From Lophius americanus (Eukaryota; Chordata; Actinopteri; Lophiiformes; Lophiidae), in contig JBBDHG010000032.1 of NCBI GenBank assembly GCA_037951165.1, positions 10,756,328 to 10,820,327 on the forward strand: a stretch of DNA of 64,000 nt, given 5' to 3'. The position numbers and the translations under genes are program-made. How positions within the stretch are numbered: the stretch's first letter is position 1; each line of letters begins with the position of its first letter. Below the pieces are notes generated by a model. That model had not been told where the DNA came from, did no database searches, and saw only the letters and a program-made list of their open reading frames with translations. Positions 47,281 to 59,096 of this stretch are shown one piece after another.

Positions 47281-48240
47281 ATAAAAATGTATACAAACAC
47301 ATAAATATACATCAGCATATATCTGTGTGTTTACATATAAATATTGTTCATTTGTAGGTAAACTTGACACTTTTTATGACACTATAGAGCCTCTTTGATT
47401 GATTTGGAGCCACTAGCTCATGTCTGCACATCACCCGTTCTCCATCGTGAGGGGATGGACGTCCACGAAATAAAATTTTAACAGTTTCAATTTCAAACTC
47501 AAATTGACGGGGTTTTTTCTGTGAAGTGGTTTGTGTTGGATTATTAACTACCTTAACCACAACTGTCAAGTTTTTTATATATAATAAACACAACAGGTTT
47601 TAAATTGCAGAATTAACATCTCTGTTAAATAGATTGTAATTTACACTTGAAGCAAGCCAACAAAATGTTTGATATTTATTATACGTATTTGTTTATTCTG
47701 TGTTATCTGCCATGCTCATGGCCTTAAAATTAACACCCATTTATGCAGACCCTGTAAATGCCTTTATCCTGCTCAGGGTCACGGGGGGCGGGAGCTTGTC
47801 CCTTCTGAGAATGGGTGAGGGGCAACTGTCAATTCAACACAGGATGCCACATAGAGACAGACAACCCTTCATGCTCACATTCACAATTCAGAGTGATCAA
47901 CTAACCGATGCGTCATGCTTTGGGAGCAAGGGAGGAAGCCTGAGAGAACGCAAACGCCACACAGAAAGGCCTGAGGTGGATTTGAACCCTGAACCTTCCT
48001 GCTGTGAGACAATGTCTACCTGCTGCTCCTCTGTGCTGCTCCACGTTTAGAACTTAGTACCTAATTTTACCATCTACTCATTACATGTTATTATTTGATC
48101 TTAATGAGTGTAGAACTGGTTTATGAGCAGAGATCAGCAGCGTAAGCCAAGGGGCAGGCGTGGGAGAATCCCGAGCAGCAGATGTGCCTCATCTGCTCTT
48201 ATTGTGTTCACTAATAAGGAGTGTGAGCCGCAGCGGCCGG

Positions 48241-48277
<37 letters not shown>

Positions 48278-51200
48278 TGTGGGAAATGCTTCAATTACCT
48301 CTGCCAACAAAGTTTGTGGAAGTCATGTGCTGTTTGTTTGTTTGTCCGCAAGATAGCTTGAAATTTCAAAGCAATTTTGTTCGGCGACATATCTTGGGCC
48401 GAGTCGATTAAATTAGTTGTTTTGCTGGACCGGCTGCCCGAGCATTCAGAGTTATACAGTGGGCTGCCGTAACCGTAGTTCAATTATATTTTGTCTTTCT
48501 GTTTTTGTCTGATTTGTTTTGTTTTTGCGTTGTTTGTTGTTTACTACACAATCAGGTTGGACTGCATGGACGGGGTTTGTGGGCTGGGGCTTAAGCAAGA
48601 CCACTCAAGGAAAACTGTGATAAACAGAACAACAATGTCGTTGTATTTTCTTTCATAAACTGTCATAAACTGTTGTATTTTCCACATCCACATCTGGTGG
48701 ATGTGGATTCTGGATTACTCTCTCACCTTGTTCACATTTTATGAGATTGGACCTTTTTGAAAGCTTTGCCAATCAGGTGAAAAATAATGACATGAAAGTC
48801 AAACGAACTTCATGTATCCACGAAAGGAAAGACGATAAATAGGTGGATAACACACAGACTACTTATGATAAACAAATGCTTGGAGGAGGTTTCCAGGGTC
48901 AAGGAATTAGTTGGTAATAATGTGACCACAGTAAGCACCAAGGCCCTGGAACAATGATAAAACAAGGGATAATTGATTTTGCTTTCTCACGCCTCGATGT
49001 CTTCATGCCTTTTGAGACAGTCGTCATTATTATCAGAGGAATATCTCAGAAAGATTAAAAGCATTTCATGGTACAGAAAATAACTCGGAGTATCTCTTTG
49101 TACAAAGGCGCCCTGATTTTTTTTTAAATCACAAGATTTTTTTCTCCTCACAAACAGTGGAGAACGGCAAATTATTTCATGTTATTTATGTTTCTCACTC
49201 GTGGTTTTTTTTTTTTTTTTACTGCGTATTAAGTTCTAGTTAAGTTAGGTAAAAGGAAATATCTCGGAAATTGTGAAATTTGATCTCTACATGTGACCCA
49301 TCCCTGAAGAGCCGCTTTGAAGAACCTCTGTGGGGCCGATTGGACTCTGGGGTCTTGCAATACGAGCCTATAACATGTGGACAGCAACGGCTGGAGGACC
49401 ACCACTCTACCCAGGGAGCTACAGCCGCCCCCACTGCAGACTATAAATGACATTTCTGAAATTAAGTTGCTCATATGCGTGTAGGAAGCAAGAATAATTA
49501 ATATATTGTTGACATGAAATGTCACGTCTTGGCTACGACCCTCAGAGCTCAAACACTAGACAAGAGACATTTGAGGCTGTTGGGAAGAATTCTAAATCAC
49601 AGGAACTAACTCACAACAAGCCACGCTTTGTAAAAAATGCATTATGAGCAAAACAACTTTTGAATGATATATTAAAATTGAGAATTTATTCATTTCCAGC
49701 GGTTAACCAACAAATCAAAGAAACAACAGCCATCTCTATATTTCCTCAGTGTGCACCCTCCTCTGTAGTTGTATATATACTAATTTTATCCCTGAATAGT
49801 CTGAAATATCATGGAATGGTCCTCGCCACTGCCTTGGATCCTTTGTGTTAACACTGTAACTGAAAAGTTTTACATGGATCATTTTTAAAATTTTATACCC
49901 ACAAAGACCTTAGTGCAAGGAAGAACTGGATTTATTTTGGGAATGTTTGGAGCTGCCAAAAGTTCCACTGTTGGTCCCATTCGATCCAAATCTGGTGCAT
50001 GTGAATCTACCCAAGGAGATCTATTTTGTATATACTGACCAGTGACGATGAGAAACCCCCGTTTTATGGACACAACATCCGAACCATTGGTCTGATTTAG
50101 TCCAACTTTAGTGTCAGGAGTTTGACTCAAGGAGATCTACCTTGTATTTGTCACATTTTACTGTGATTTAATATAATAATAAATCAGTGGGACTGCTTGT
50201 ACAACAGAGTGGAATGGGGACTTTTCGGGGATATCCGCCTACTGGTGGGGATAACAACATAGACTTGTTACCCATTGACTTTAACATCAATTAGGAGGAT
50301 GGACAGTCGCGTTATAAACTACACTACAAACAAAGTGGTAACCACCACCCGTCTCGTCCCACGGAGGTGAAATAAAACTCCATCCAATGTTTCTATGCAC
50401 TATTCAATCCAGGCCTGTTCCACTCAGTGTGAATGGCGGTTGAACGTTACAAGAACGTGGGACGGTTTTCTCTTTCCACATGAGAACGTCCCACATGTTC
50501 CCCATTTGAGAACAAAATACAATGCTACAAACCAAGTTCATCTCTGCCCTCACCATCTGAGAGAGTTTATCCTGAAATGATTGTTTCAGCCACTCAGAGA
50601 ACGACAGAGTTGTTGGATATTTATTCTAAGCACTGTCTCCTCCACTCTGTTTTTTCTTTTCTGTACCTTAGTTACTCTCTTTTTGTCTTTACATCATTCT
50701 TTTATATTATGGGGGAGATCTTTTCTCATTTCACGTCTCAAGACTCCTTCTCTTCTTCCTTCAACTAGTGCAAAACAAGAACCACGATGGGAGCAGAAAG
50801 GATCAGAGGTCAGAAGATTTTGACCTTCAAGCATAATTCTGACCTTCAAGCACCTTCAAGCACAGTTTTTTTCTGTGAGAAGAATGATTAAAAATGGAGG
50901 CAGATGGGAAGGAGTAGTGACAGATTGCCTCACTGTGTTGTGATCTGCAAGCATGAATGTCACCTACACTCCCTTCCCATATTCCAAATGATCTATTAAA
51001 TCCTTTTTTGGTGCATTCAGATGTAATATGTGAACAACAGAAAGAACCTTTTCACTATATGCCACACATAACACATCTTCAGAGAAAAACTGCTGCTAGC
51101 TTTAGTTTTGATGCTCTTCTGCAGGCAGACCAGGCGAGGAGAAGTCATGGTGGATAGTATCAGTGTTTTGCAGGAAGGTGGTGTAAAACTTGATGTTCAT

Positions 51201-54200
51201 TCACGAAAGAATGACTGGAGAAGCGGAGCAGTCTGCTGCAGCTTGATAAGACTGAGGGTCTTTAGAAAAAACAAACATCGCTTGAATATGCAGTATCACC
51301 AGGGGGTGTCAGTAATACCAGCAAACGAAAAGAGAAAAGATCCTGGCAGCGGTGTGACAACTGCCACACTAGAGCTAGAAGAGCTCTGATCTGCAAACCT
51401 CCATGGAGCATGCAAGGCAACGCGCACCTGATCATGCAAATGTGATTCTCGCCGTGTTTGAATGAGTCCCTGTGGCTCAGGATATTGGCTACAAGTCTAA
51501 CCAATCATTGAAAGTGATATCCTGTCATCAGCTTTGACGTGTTTTACAACACCTTTCCTCTTAGGATACACTGTTAGAACATTTTGCATCAGAAAAAGCA
51601 AAACAAAAAAGCGGGCGAAAAACTCACCTTGGTAAAGCAGAGCAAATCCCTGGGCCTGGTTGGTGCGGTCTGAGTAGAAATAGAGTATGACGAAGTCGCC
51701 CGTGATGTTCACCAGGCCCCGTGGTCGGCTGCGCCAGTCAAAGCGTGCCACCACCTGGTTAGTGTAGCCATCCAGTAGCTCCACCATGTCCGTCTGATCG
51801 GAAATGTCAAAGAAGGTGAAGTTGAAGAGGATGGCGAAGGATCCAGGGATCTGGATAGTCCAGTAGCAAACACGACCAGCGCCGTACTTGTCCGGGAAGT
51901 CAGGGGAGTAGATCACTCCTGACGGAGAGGAATAATTTCCACCGCAGGCCCCGACTCGGGCTGTGTGTGTGAGGACAAGTGAGGAAAAAGATAGAAATGG
52001 TGAGAGACATTTAGTTTCAGAACTTTTTCAAACCCATTGAGGTTTATTTTTTCTCCTGGCGTGCAGACATCAGAGCGGCGGATACACAATTCTCATATTC
52101 TACCTCATCACACCCAAATACTGACGTTGTGAGTGGATGGGGTTTGAGCCAGAATGTCAACAATACATAAAAACTCTATCAGTTAGACTCCTCTGGGCAC
52201 AGCTGGCTGCTGTCTCAGACTTTATTGTCACAGCAATGGTTGATGAGGCTGATGAGTTGCAGCAAGGTTAACAGAATTTTTTACTTGGAATACAAGATAT
52301 TAATTTGATTAGCAATGGAAAAATGCCTTGAGTCAATTGGTTATTATGGAGACACTGTAAGATTGGCTAAATAGTAATTACATTCTTTCAAAACTTATAA
52401 TTAACTTAAAACGCATAGACAATACTCGATTAGAAAGTGTCAACAGGTATTCATTTAACATAGGTAAAGTTTTTAAAATAGAGTAATGTTGCAGGTTTAA
52501 ACAGGAAGGATGAGTAAAAAGAGTGCTTTAGGTGACAAGAAGATGTTTGCATTCTTTCCCCCCGAAGTGATCTGAATCCTAATTTACCAAAACCAATTTG
52601 ATAACAGGTGTTAACACGGTGAGGCCTTTGAGAGAACCGTTGCCCCTCGGGTCTAAACAAACTGCCGGTATTGAAATTCAACACAAACTACTTTGGAAAT
52701 TGTCTATGAAAATTTGTAGTATTGGCTCTCCAAATAAAATCACAAAGGTTCCACACTCACTGTCGAAGATGATGACCCAGCCGTCTCCACCGCAGGGCTG
52801 GGTGTGGTCGCCGAAGCAAACATGGTTACACTCCATGTTGGGCGACTCGCCGCGGTCATGCGGGTCCACTTCGTTACCACAGAAACAGGCGTATCCTGAC
52901 TCCATTCCGGCAAGCTGCGAAACACAAAAGGAGATATGCAAATCAGTGCATCAGTAATGCAAAACAAACTTTGGCTGGCTCTTCCATGATGCTACTCGTC
53001 ATGAATGAGTTTAGAACGGCTGCTGTGAGGGAAATGTTAAGGGAGACTGAAAGACTGACAGAATAAACTGTGTGGAGGAAACATGAGGATTTAGGAAATT
53101 CTGTGAATTAAATAATATGAAGAGCCGCTAATTTTCCTGTAAAATCCTCAACAATTATGTGCAGAGAAATAAAACACATTCAAGTTCTTACAGAGGTAGT
53201 GTTCTTTCCTTCTTGACTGAAGGAGTTGATTACTAGTTCTTATGGAGTCTGGACTTTTTCCTTAGTTGTGTGCATTTTCTAATTAATATACTATTCTAAC
53301 TTTTCAATCTATCTCTCTATCCATCTATCCATCCATCCATCAACAAATCTATCTTTCTGTCTGTATATAGCTATAGAGCTGTCTGTCCATCCATCCATCT
53401 ATCATGATTACAGAGGCCTTCAACATCTCATCTGATTGGAAGCCTCCTCTCAAAAACACAACGTGTGAAAAATGAAGGCACAGAAGCAAAATCGATCAAA
53501 GACACGTACACACATTTTGACATCACCACCGCGAGCAGCTTGCTCTAAAAAGCGCTCTTGTCATTGGTCAAAGTGACGCCACTGTCCAATTCTCAAGCCC
53601 TGAATGAATTCACACAAATGAAGGTACTGCATCATCGCCACTTTCTGTCTCTTCTCACGGAACAGGAATTTCTCAAGCCTCCACTCTCGCCTACGTCTAT
53701 CAAGCTATGTCCGAGTTGCTTTATTCTTTCTGATGAAACGACACCAACGTGAAAACTCCAGCACAGGATTTGTGTTTAGCTTGTCAGGCATGCTCTTTGT
53801 CAAAGCGTCATATGGGATCAGCGCTGATGGTTCACATTCGCATTAAAGACCGAGACAGTGGAAGGATAAGCGGACAATGCTGATCTGCCGGCACATCCTG
53901 TAACATCTGCTGATTTGAGAGGGTAGGAGGTAACAGTCACAGTGTCAGTATCTGTCATGCAGATGGAGCAGAACTGGATCTGCTGAGACAGGAAACGAAC
54001 ACCTGGCACTGTTTATAACTTGGACAACGGCACGCCAGATTCAGAGATGAGGAAATGCGTTGAAGAGGAGGTGCTCAGCCGACTGATAAGCATCCATTTC
54101 TATCATTCAGCCTTGATAGCTGTGGTGATTTTTTTATTCGCTGGTTGGGTTGAAAGAGGAAGCCTGATGGCTGAACAAGGGGAGCATAGACTGACTGGAT

Positions 54201-54597
54201 ATTGTGGTAATAACTGCCAGGAAATGGTCGCTAAATGCTGATGATTTACATAAAAAATTTGACTCCTGCAGAAAGACAGCTTGTGTCCAGTTTAGACGTG
54301 ACACGGGCAATTAAGTAAAAACTGTTTCCAGTACAACTGCCAGAATAAAACACGCACTTCCAATATTTGAAAGATTTTTCTCCTTTAGTTTTGAAGTTTT
54401 TCTCCTCCAGAATCACAAGTTAAATCTTAACAAATAATGCTTTTGTTACTGGTTTCTTTGTTCAAATCTCACCTTGTATCTCTGCTTCCTGCAGAAGCTA
54501 ATACAGTTCTGGATGGTGAGTTTGTTGGAGGTCTCGCTGGTGCCGGACAGAGTGGGTGGGTCACCGCTGTCTTTGAAGCAACCCAAATTTCCGGGCA
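41534..54597 (-). CDS. kremen1: KREMEN1, kringle-containing transmembrane Dickkopf receptor (3' six exons; kringle exons outside window)
   Basis: Minus-strand exons 54597-54473, 52914-52761, 51960-51628, 44176-43979, 43358-43274 and 41693-41534 join in frame to 350 residues plus stop; human KREMEN1 has 473. The missing part is the signal peptide and kringle. Order: WSC domain with all eight cysteines (window residues about 4-90), CUB domain (about 95-205), Ser/Thr- and acid-rich stalk, one transmembrane helix (WTIYALAALLILTVIAMVAK), and a short cytoplasmic tail ending SLFKKKLKNHHGDLSPLVGN. Kremen1 binds Dickkopf-1 and LRP5/6 at the plasma membrane and promotes removal of LRP6, dampening Wnt/beta-catenin signalling. 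The NLGCFKDSG start of the WSC and the FKKKLK tail point to KREMEN1 rather than KREMEN2. No defects are seen. Confidence 0.95.
41789..41841. repeat. Nested inverted repeat beside the KREMEN1 last-exon acceptor
   Basis: ATAACTCAAATGATG (41789-41803) pairs perfectly with CATCATTTGAGTTAT (41827-41841). Within the loop ATCATC and GATGAT pair again around AGATCA. In the KREMEN1 pre-mRNA it sits about 95-150 nt upstream of the final 3' splice site. Confidence 0.85.
42240..42480. repeat. Dispersed repeat family Y, copy 1
   Basis: Shares ACCTCTATCA, AAACTGACA(T/C)GAA, TATGGGATG and GGAATTTC-TTGAATTC-GTC with 55400-55600 in the same order. Unclassified. Confidence 0.45.
42504..42915 (-). mobile_element. 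Decayed Tc1-like DNA transposon, internally deleted
   Basis: The left end ATTAGCCGTTACATTAAAGC is a diverged copy of the Tc1-like terminal repeat. Inside are GTGCTACAGCAGCTCTTCTG, TTAGCCTTCGATCCCC, GGGGCACCCATGACCCTCT and CACTGACAGGTGCGATAA, collinear with the copies at 7909 and 23876. Heavily mutated and non-coding. Confidence 0.75.
43274..43358 (-). CDS. kremen1: KREMEN1 exon: transmembrane helix
   Basis: 85 bp, phase 1 to 2 (CACTCTCCACAG acceptor, GTAAGT donor). It encodes VWTIYALAALLILTVIAMVA then KLLLHITVK, a single-pass helix followed by a basic anchor. Confidence 0.95.
43359..43978 (-). other. KREMEN1 intron between stalk and transmembrane exons
   Basis: About 620 bp. No element or exon is recognised. 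Confidence 0.7.
43979..44176 (-). CDS. kremen1: KREMEN1 exon: extracellular stalk
   Basis: 198 bp, phase 1 to 1 (TTTTATCCACAG acceptor, GTCAGT donor). It encodes a low-complexity acidic stretch (EGDEEDEEEDVSS), then SSQILYVITSSPGKLEH, which matches the conserved ILYVITTSP block before the membrane in other Kremen1 proteins. Confidence 0.93.
45129..45628 (+). mobile_element. Decayed Tc1-like DNA transposon, both terminal repeats present
   Basis: TATCAGCCATAACATTATAA at 45129-45148 and AATGTTATGGCTGATCGGTG near 45608-45627 are inverted ends. The plus strand retains the transposase start (MRKNKDLSDF at about 45281) and then breaks frame. GGGTCATGGGCGCCCCAGG and AAAGGTGTCCGAACACATAG follow before an abrupt jump to the right end. 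About 500 bp versus about 1.5 kb for a full element, so most of the transposase is deleted. Confidence 0.85.
46830..46994 (-). repeat. tRNA-derived SINE
   Basis: On the minus strand 46994-46931 reads as a tRNA-like head with A box TAGCTCAGTGGG and B box GGTTCGAATCC at normal spacing. The acceptor stem does not close and the body continues into unrelated sequence (GGCAAGGTCCTTAGTGC and onward), so it is a SINE and not a tRNA gene. Confidence 0.65.
47237..47276. repeat. (AT)20 microsatellite
   Basis: A perfect run of about 20 AT units following a short ACAC stretch. Confidence 0.95.
47725..48045 (-). repeat. SINE-like dispersed repeat, minus orientation
   Basis: Plus-strand landmarks CAGGGTCACGGGGGGCGGGA, GAGACAGACAACCCTTCATG, CTCACATTCACAATTCAGAG, GGGAGGAAGCC, CACACAGAAAGGCC and a box-B complement GGATTTGAACCC mirror the plus-oriented copy at 29480-29815. 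Confidence 0.7.
48243..48276. repeat. (GT)17 microsatellite
   Basis: A perfect GT tract just after a GCGGCCGGGG motif. Confidence 0.95.
48682..48706. repeat. 10-bp perfect hairpin
   Basis: CCACATCCAC, loop ATCTG, then GTGGATGTGG. Preceded by a small direct duplication of CATAAACTGT and GTTGTATTTTC. Confidence 0.8.
49785..50265. repeat. Interspersed repeat family X, copy 3
   Basis: Carries ATATCATGGAATGGTC, TGGATCATTTTTAAAATTTT, CTTAGTGCAAGGAAGAACTG and TGGAATGGGGACTTTTCGGG in the same order as copies 1 and 2. Confidence 0.65.
51628..51960 (-). CDS. kremen1: KREMEN1 exon: CUB domain
   Basis: 333 bp, phase 1 to 1 (ACACACAG acceptor, GTGAGT donor). It encodes a whole CUB fold: RVGACGGNYSS, VIYSPDFPDKYGAGRVCYW, DMVELLDGYTNQVVARF, then DFVILYFYSDRTNQAQGFAL. 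Only the two cysteines usual for Kremen CUB domains are present. Confidence 0.97.
51961..54472 (-). other. KREMEN1 introns flanking the second WSC exon
   Basis: 51961-52760 has nothing distinctive. 52915-54472 contains a CCAT/ATCT tract near 53310-53405 and no recognised exon or element otherwise. Confidence 0.7.
52761..52914 (-). CDS. kremen1: KREMEN1 exon: second half of WSC
   Basis: 154 bp, phase 0 to 1 (TTTCGCAG acceptor, GTGAGT donor). It encodes LAGMESGYACFCGNEVD then ECNHVCFGDHTQPCGGDGW, supplying five WSC cysteines, and ends at the WSC-CUB junction. Confidence 0.96.
54473..54597 (-). CDS. kremen1: KREMEN1 exon: first half of WSC
   Basis: 125 bp entered in phase 1 (CTCCCTACAG acceptor, GTGAGA donor). 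It encodes PGNLGCFKDSGDPPTLSG then TSNKLTIQNCISFCRKQRYK with the first three WSC cysteines. It is the rightmost exon I can identify. Confidence 0.95.
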
Positions 54598-54900
54598 CTG
54601 TAGGGAGACAAGAGAAGAGTATGACAAATGATCAGCTACACATAGAAAGAATGTGATCTCTATAACAAGCTGACTATTAGCATTTCTTTTTTTTCTCTTT
54701 AAATATTAACTTAAATTTTAGTCTGTTGAATCAGTTTGAATCCCCGCGACACATTTTGGTATATCTCCAATCCATGTAGCATCAACAATGGACTTCGACA
54801 TCTTCCTTTTATAACTTATGCCTTTCGACACTTTTGATGACAGAAGGCGGATGGATGAAGAGATATCTATCTATATATCTATATCTCTCTCACTCACTCA

Positions 54901-55032
<132 letters not shown>

Positions 55033-55399
55033 GCCCCATTCTGCTCATTCGTCATGAAACACATCCTCCCAAATTTGGCTACCACCACCACCACCATCCC
55101 TACAGCAACCCATAGTTACACCAACCCAGTGGTAACCCATAGGTTCCACCCGCCCAGTGGCCAACCTTTAGCTCTGGTTTAGGGCGATCATGAGTTTGTG
55201 CATCACTCCACAAAACTCCTACATAAACATATCGGCAGGAGCTGATGAGGATGGAGCAGAGACGCCAGCTGTGTTCCGCTGTTGTAACAATAAACAATTC
55301 ATCTCGTGTCTTGTCTGACTGAAATATGTTAATGCACAATCTGAAAGTAGTTTCAAAGTAAGTACTGATTAGAATATTTGTGTTGAAAGACAAAGATGC

Positions 55400-55600
55400 C
55401 CCCGCCACTGGAAAAGTCATTATGTGGTGATGAGGAAATACCATAACCTCTATCATTAGTGAGTACAAGCAAACTGACACGAAAATCACCAAAGTTCAAA
55501 CGTGCCGAAAACGATAGATCTTATGCATTGATGAAAGCAATAATGGGATGTAAAGCTTTCCGAGGAAACACTTTTGGAATTTCTTGGAATTCTGTCTGCC
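55400..55600. repeat. Dispersed repeat family Y, copy 2
   Basis: Collinear with 42240-42480: AACCTCTATCA, AAACTGACACGAAAATCACC, TAATGGGATG and TTTGGAATTTCTTGGAATTC. Confidence 0.45.
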
Positions 55601-55904
55601 TGTGAGGAGATGTGGAGAGGCTATTCTTTCTTAATAAGGACAGGATTGCTGCCCGTGGTGGGGGCATAAAAGTCTCTACAACCTGACTTCACTGTAAGGT
55701 GAAAATGAGTTTATCATGATAAGACTCAATAAACAAGAACAGAGTTTTGTACAAAATGTTGCCTTGAGAGACAATATTGATGTAATAAGCTTTTGAGGTT
55801 CTATAGCAAAATTCAGATTTCTAAATTGACTTTAGTCTTGTTAGTTTTTTCAGGAGGTTTTCCTATCAGACTGGCTCAACTGACATGAGGGATCAGCGGC
55901 TCCA

Positions 55905-56285
55905 CTCTGAACTTCCTCCAAATGTCTGATGCACCTTAGACCAGAGTCCAGTCACCCTTTGTAGGAAGCTCTTTCAGCCGCTGGTATCACTGTTATTCAG
56001 TCTCTACCCAGAGCAAATGACCGTAGGTGAGGGTTGGAACGTAGATGGACCGGTAAATTGAGAGCGTTGCCTTATGACTCAACTCTTTCTAAGCCACAAC
56101 AGACCGATACACCACTTGCATTACTGCTGATGCCCCACTGAATAGCCTGTCTATCTCCGAGTCCATTTTCCCATCACTCCAGAACAAGACACCGAGGCAC
56201 TTAAAATCCCTTCGCTTGAGGCAGCAAATCACCCCCAACCCAAAGGGGACAATCACCGTTTCCAACGGAAAACCATGTGCTTCAC
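55905..56285 (-). mobile_element. LINE reverse-transcriptase ORF fragment
   Basis: The plus strand reads AGCTCTTTCAGCCGCTGGTA, CCACAACAGACCGATACACC, GCCTGTCTATCTCCGAGTCC, AGAACAAGACACCGAGGCAC and ACCGTTTCCAACGGAAAACC. This order is that of the antisense of a common teleost LINE ORF2. Frame-broken and truncated at both ends. Confidence 0.75.
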
Positions 56286-57580
56286 ACAAATATGAATGCA
56301 AAGGTAGCGTAAAGATGCAGTTTCTTCAAAAATGTACAGTAATGCATTGTCAGTCATAACATAGGTATTATGTATAAAGAAGCATCTCCAGTCTGTTTTG
56401 GTACACTAATTGTTTCATTCTTCATGGGTTCTGCAATCTCAGAAAGTGTGGAGCAGTTGGTTCCATTATTCTCCTGTGCAGCACTGGCCTAGATCTGATG
56501 TCCCTGGAGCGTTTCTGTTCTTTATTGCCTTCTTTTGTCAAACATTAGCATGCTGAAGGCAGTCTGCTAATCCAATGACAGATAATTCCACCAGAGAACA
56601 ACTGGCCCTCAGAAGAACACACGATCCATCTTTGCAACTCGCTCCCGATTTTTTTATGGAACATATTGCAATTGTGAAAAACTATCAGCGAGTATGAATC
56701 TCATTTTGAATATTTATACTTCATTGTAAAAGAGCATCAGTCAATTAATCTGACATGGACCGAAGTAGCTTTGATAGAGACCACACAATGCCGCAGGGAC
56801 TCCACTTGTTGCCAATGTTAACTTATTGGTTGGAACAAAGGCTCCTCTGCATGCACAGCAGATGGTGCAGCTTCAGCTTGGGTAAGAATGAGACCCAAAA
56901 GCCTTTGGGGGAAAAGTGTGACTCTGATTCCAGGCAAATTGTAGTCCACGTGGCTGTCAACCCCAGACCGGGAAACTTTAGGAGAGAAGATGGAAGTGTG
57001 AAAAAAGAAACTGGCAGAGAGCTGGCCACTTCTGGCCCTTCCCCAGCGTTGGCTGACCGTTAAGTGACTGTCGAATGACAAATAACTCCCTTTGAACTGC
57101 AATAAAACATTTTCAATGTTCCTCTTTACATTGGCAAGCATGTTGGACCCTCATAAATTGATAAATGTGGATTGCCTGAATGGTTAGAGGCAAATATGAC
57201 AGTAATAAGAATCTTCCAGCCACTTTGTATCTCCGGGGTGATTTAGGACAGCGCTGTAATCAGTCATTTAAAGTGCACAGTGGTCGACCTCAGTGAATCG
57301 CACAAGAGAGAAGAGGACAGATGAAAACATGGTTGGGAACCAGCAACCTACCTCTGAGCAAGGCAGAGAAGCAGGAACCACTTCAATGGAGTTTTTGAAA
57401 GGTGTAGGAGAGAATGCTACTGCAGGGCTCAATACACAGATTAAAGGCAGGAGATCTCCTTTCTCATTTTGCTTTGACAAGAAGATTGCAGACTACTGTC
57501 AATTCACCTGCCTTTGTCCTCCTCTGGTCCCAGGGCCTAAGAAAGGCTGGCTGAGGTGCAGCCGGCGGTGGGATTGTATA

Positions 57581-59096
57581 TACAGTGCAGTGAAAAAGTA
57601 TTGGACTCACTCCTGGTTTTGTTTATTTTTGTGTTTCTCACACCAAACTGCTGGATCCTCAAACACAGTTTAACAGAAAAAAATTGAAGTTTTAAAGTGT
57701 AATTTCATTTAGTTAGAGAAAAGAGGTGACCTAATAAATCAGTCAGCAGTGTGAAAAAGTATTTGCCCTCTTGAACCTAACAGCTAGTTGTGCCATCTTT
57801 AGAATGAACCACTCCAAACAAACACTATGTTTGCGGATCAGTGCCTGACATCGTAATAGGTGACAATAGTCTCACTCTTCGTTGCAGAACTTTTTTAGTC
57901 CAGCCATATTGGAGTCTGTGAGCATGAATGGATCTCGTCAGGTCCCAGGACATCATCTTAATGGGGTTCAGGTCCAGACTTCGACAAGTTGACTTCAAGT
58001 CTTTAATTTGATTCCTTTAAGACCATTCAGAGATGGACTCACTCTTCTGCTCGGGATTATCGTCTAGCCACATGATCCAGTTGTGCTTGAGCTTCAACTA
58101 ACAGACAGATGACCTGATATTCTCCTTGAGAATTTTGTGGTGAAGAGCAAAATTCACGTTTATCTCAATTATGGAAAGTCGTCCATGCCCTTGGGCAACT
58201 AAACATCCCCACAACAATCCGCTGCAACTTCCCTGTTCAACTGTAGATAAAATGTTGTTTTTGTGAAATAATGTTAGTGGCTTCCACAAAATGTAATGGG
58301 ACCCCTGTCCTCCAAACAGTTTTGACTCACAACTTGGGAATATCCTCTGAAAAGCACTAAGGGTCATCACATAGATGACCCCCAGAACAGTCAGAAGATG
58401 AGCATTCATTTTCTTCTGGGTTAGCGGGGGCTTCCGTCACAACCCTCTTCCTTGGATCCTATTTTTCCTCGAGTGCCGTGAACTCTGACCTATATTGAGG
58501 TGAGAGAGACCGGCAGTTCCTCGGAAGTTTAGTTTGGATCCCTAGAATCTTCATGAATGACCATTTGTTGTGCTTTTGGATGACTTTTAAAAAATCGGTA
58601 ACTTCTTGGAAGGTTTACTATTTGTGCAAGTCTTCTCCATTTCTAGATTATGAGTCTATGAATGTGTGAAGCCCCAGAGTCCTGTCGTAATCCTACTCAC
58701 ACTGTTGGATTTCAATCAACTTCTTCCTCATTTCTGGTGGAATTTCTTCTGAGTTTGGCATAGTGTGCTACCAGTGAGGCCTGCAGAATTCCCGCTTCTG
58801 AAAAATGTTTATTGAAGTGATGATGTGATTGAACAGGGCTGGTTATAATCAGGATAGGGTGCGTCTAATCCAGCTGCAACCAGTTATAAATACAGTTTGG
58901 CAGTTTTTTGGGGCGATATAGATTCAAAAGAACATTTTTTTCAACATATACCCAATAGATAACATTATAATCACAACTTAATATTGGGATAACGCATTAT
59001 GCCTTTATTTTATGTTAAATATTGTCTAGGTAGTATGAAATACACCCAAAATAGAGGAAACCAGGAGGGGGTCAAATACTTTTTCACAGCACTGCA
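57581..59096 (-). mobile_element. Decayed Tc1/mariner-like DNA transposon (near full length)
   Basis: TACAGTGCAGTGAAAAAGTA (57581-57600) and its inverted counterpart at 59076-59096 match at 19 of 21 positions. An internal GTGTGAAAAAGTATTTGCCC repeat follows the left end. Antisense transposase landmarks include CAGCCATATTGGAGTC, GGGTTCAGGTCCAGACTTCG, ACCATTCAGAGATGGACTCA, ATTCTCCTTGAGAATTTTGT and GTGAGGCCTGCAGAATTC. The 1.5-kb length is that of a whole element, but frames are broken. Confidence 0.8.

Larger units (their letters stand above)
44177..51627 (-). other. KREMEN1 intron between CUB and stalk exons
   Basis: About 7.5 kb, repeat-rich: a Tc1-like copy (45129-45628), a tRNA-derived SINE (46830-46994), (AT)20 (47237-47276), a SINE-like copy (47725-48045), (GT)17 (48243-48276), a 10-bp hairpin (48682-48706) and family X copy 3 (49785-50265). 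Exon phases across it match, so no coding exon need be missing. Confidence 0.8.
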
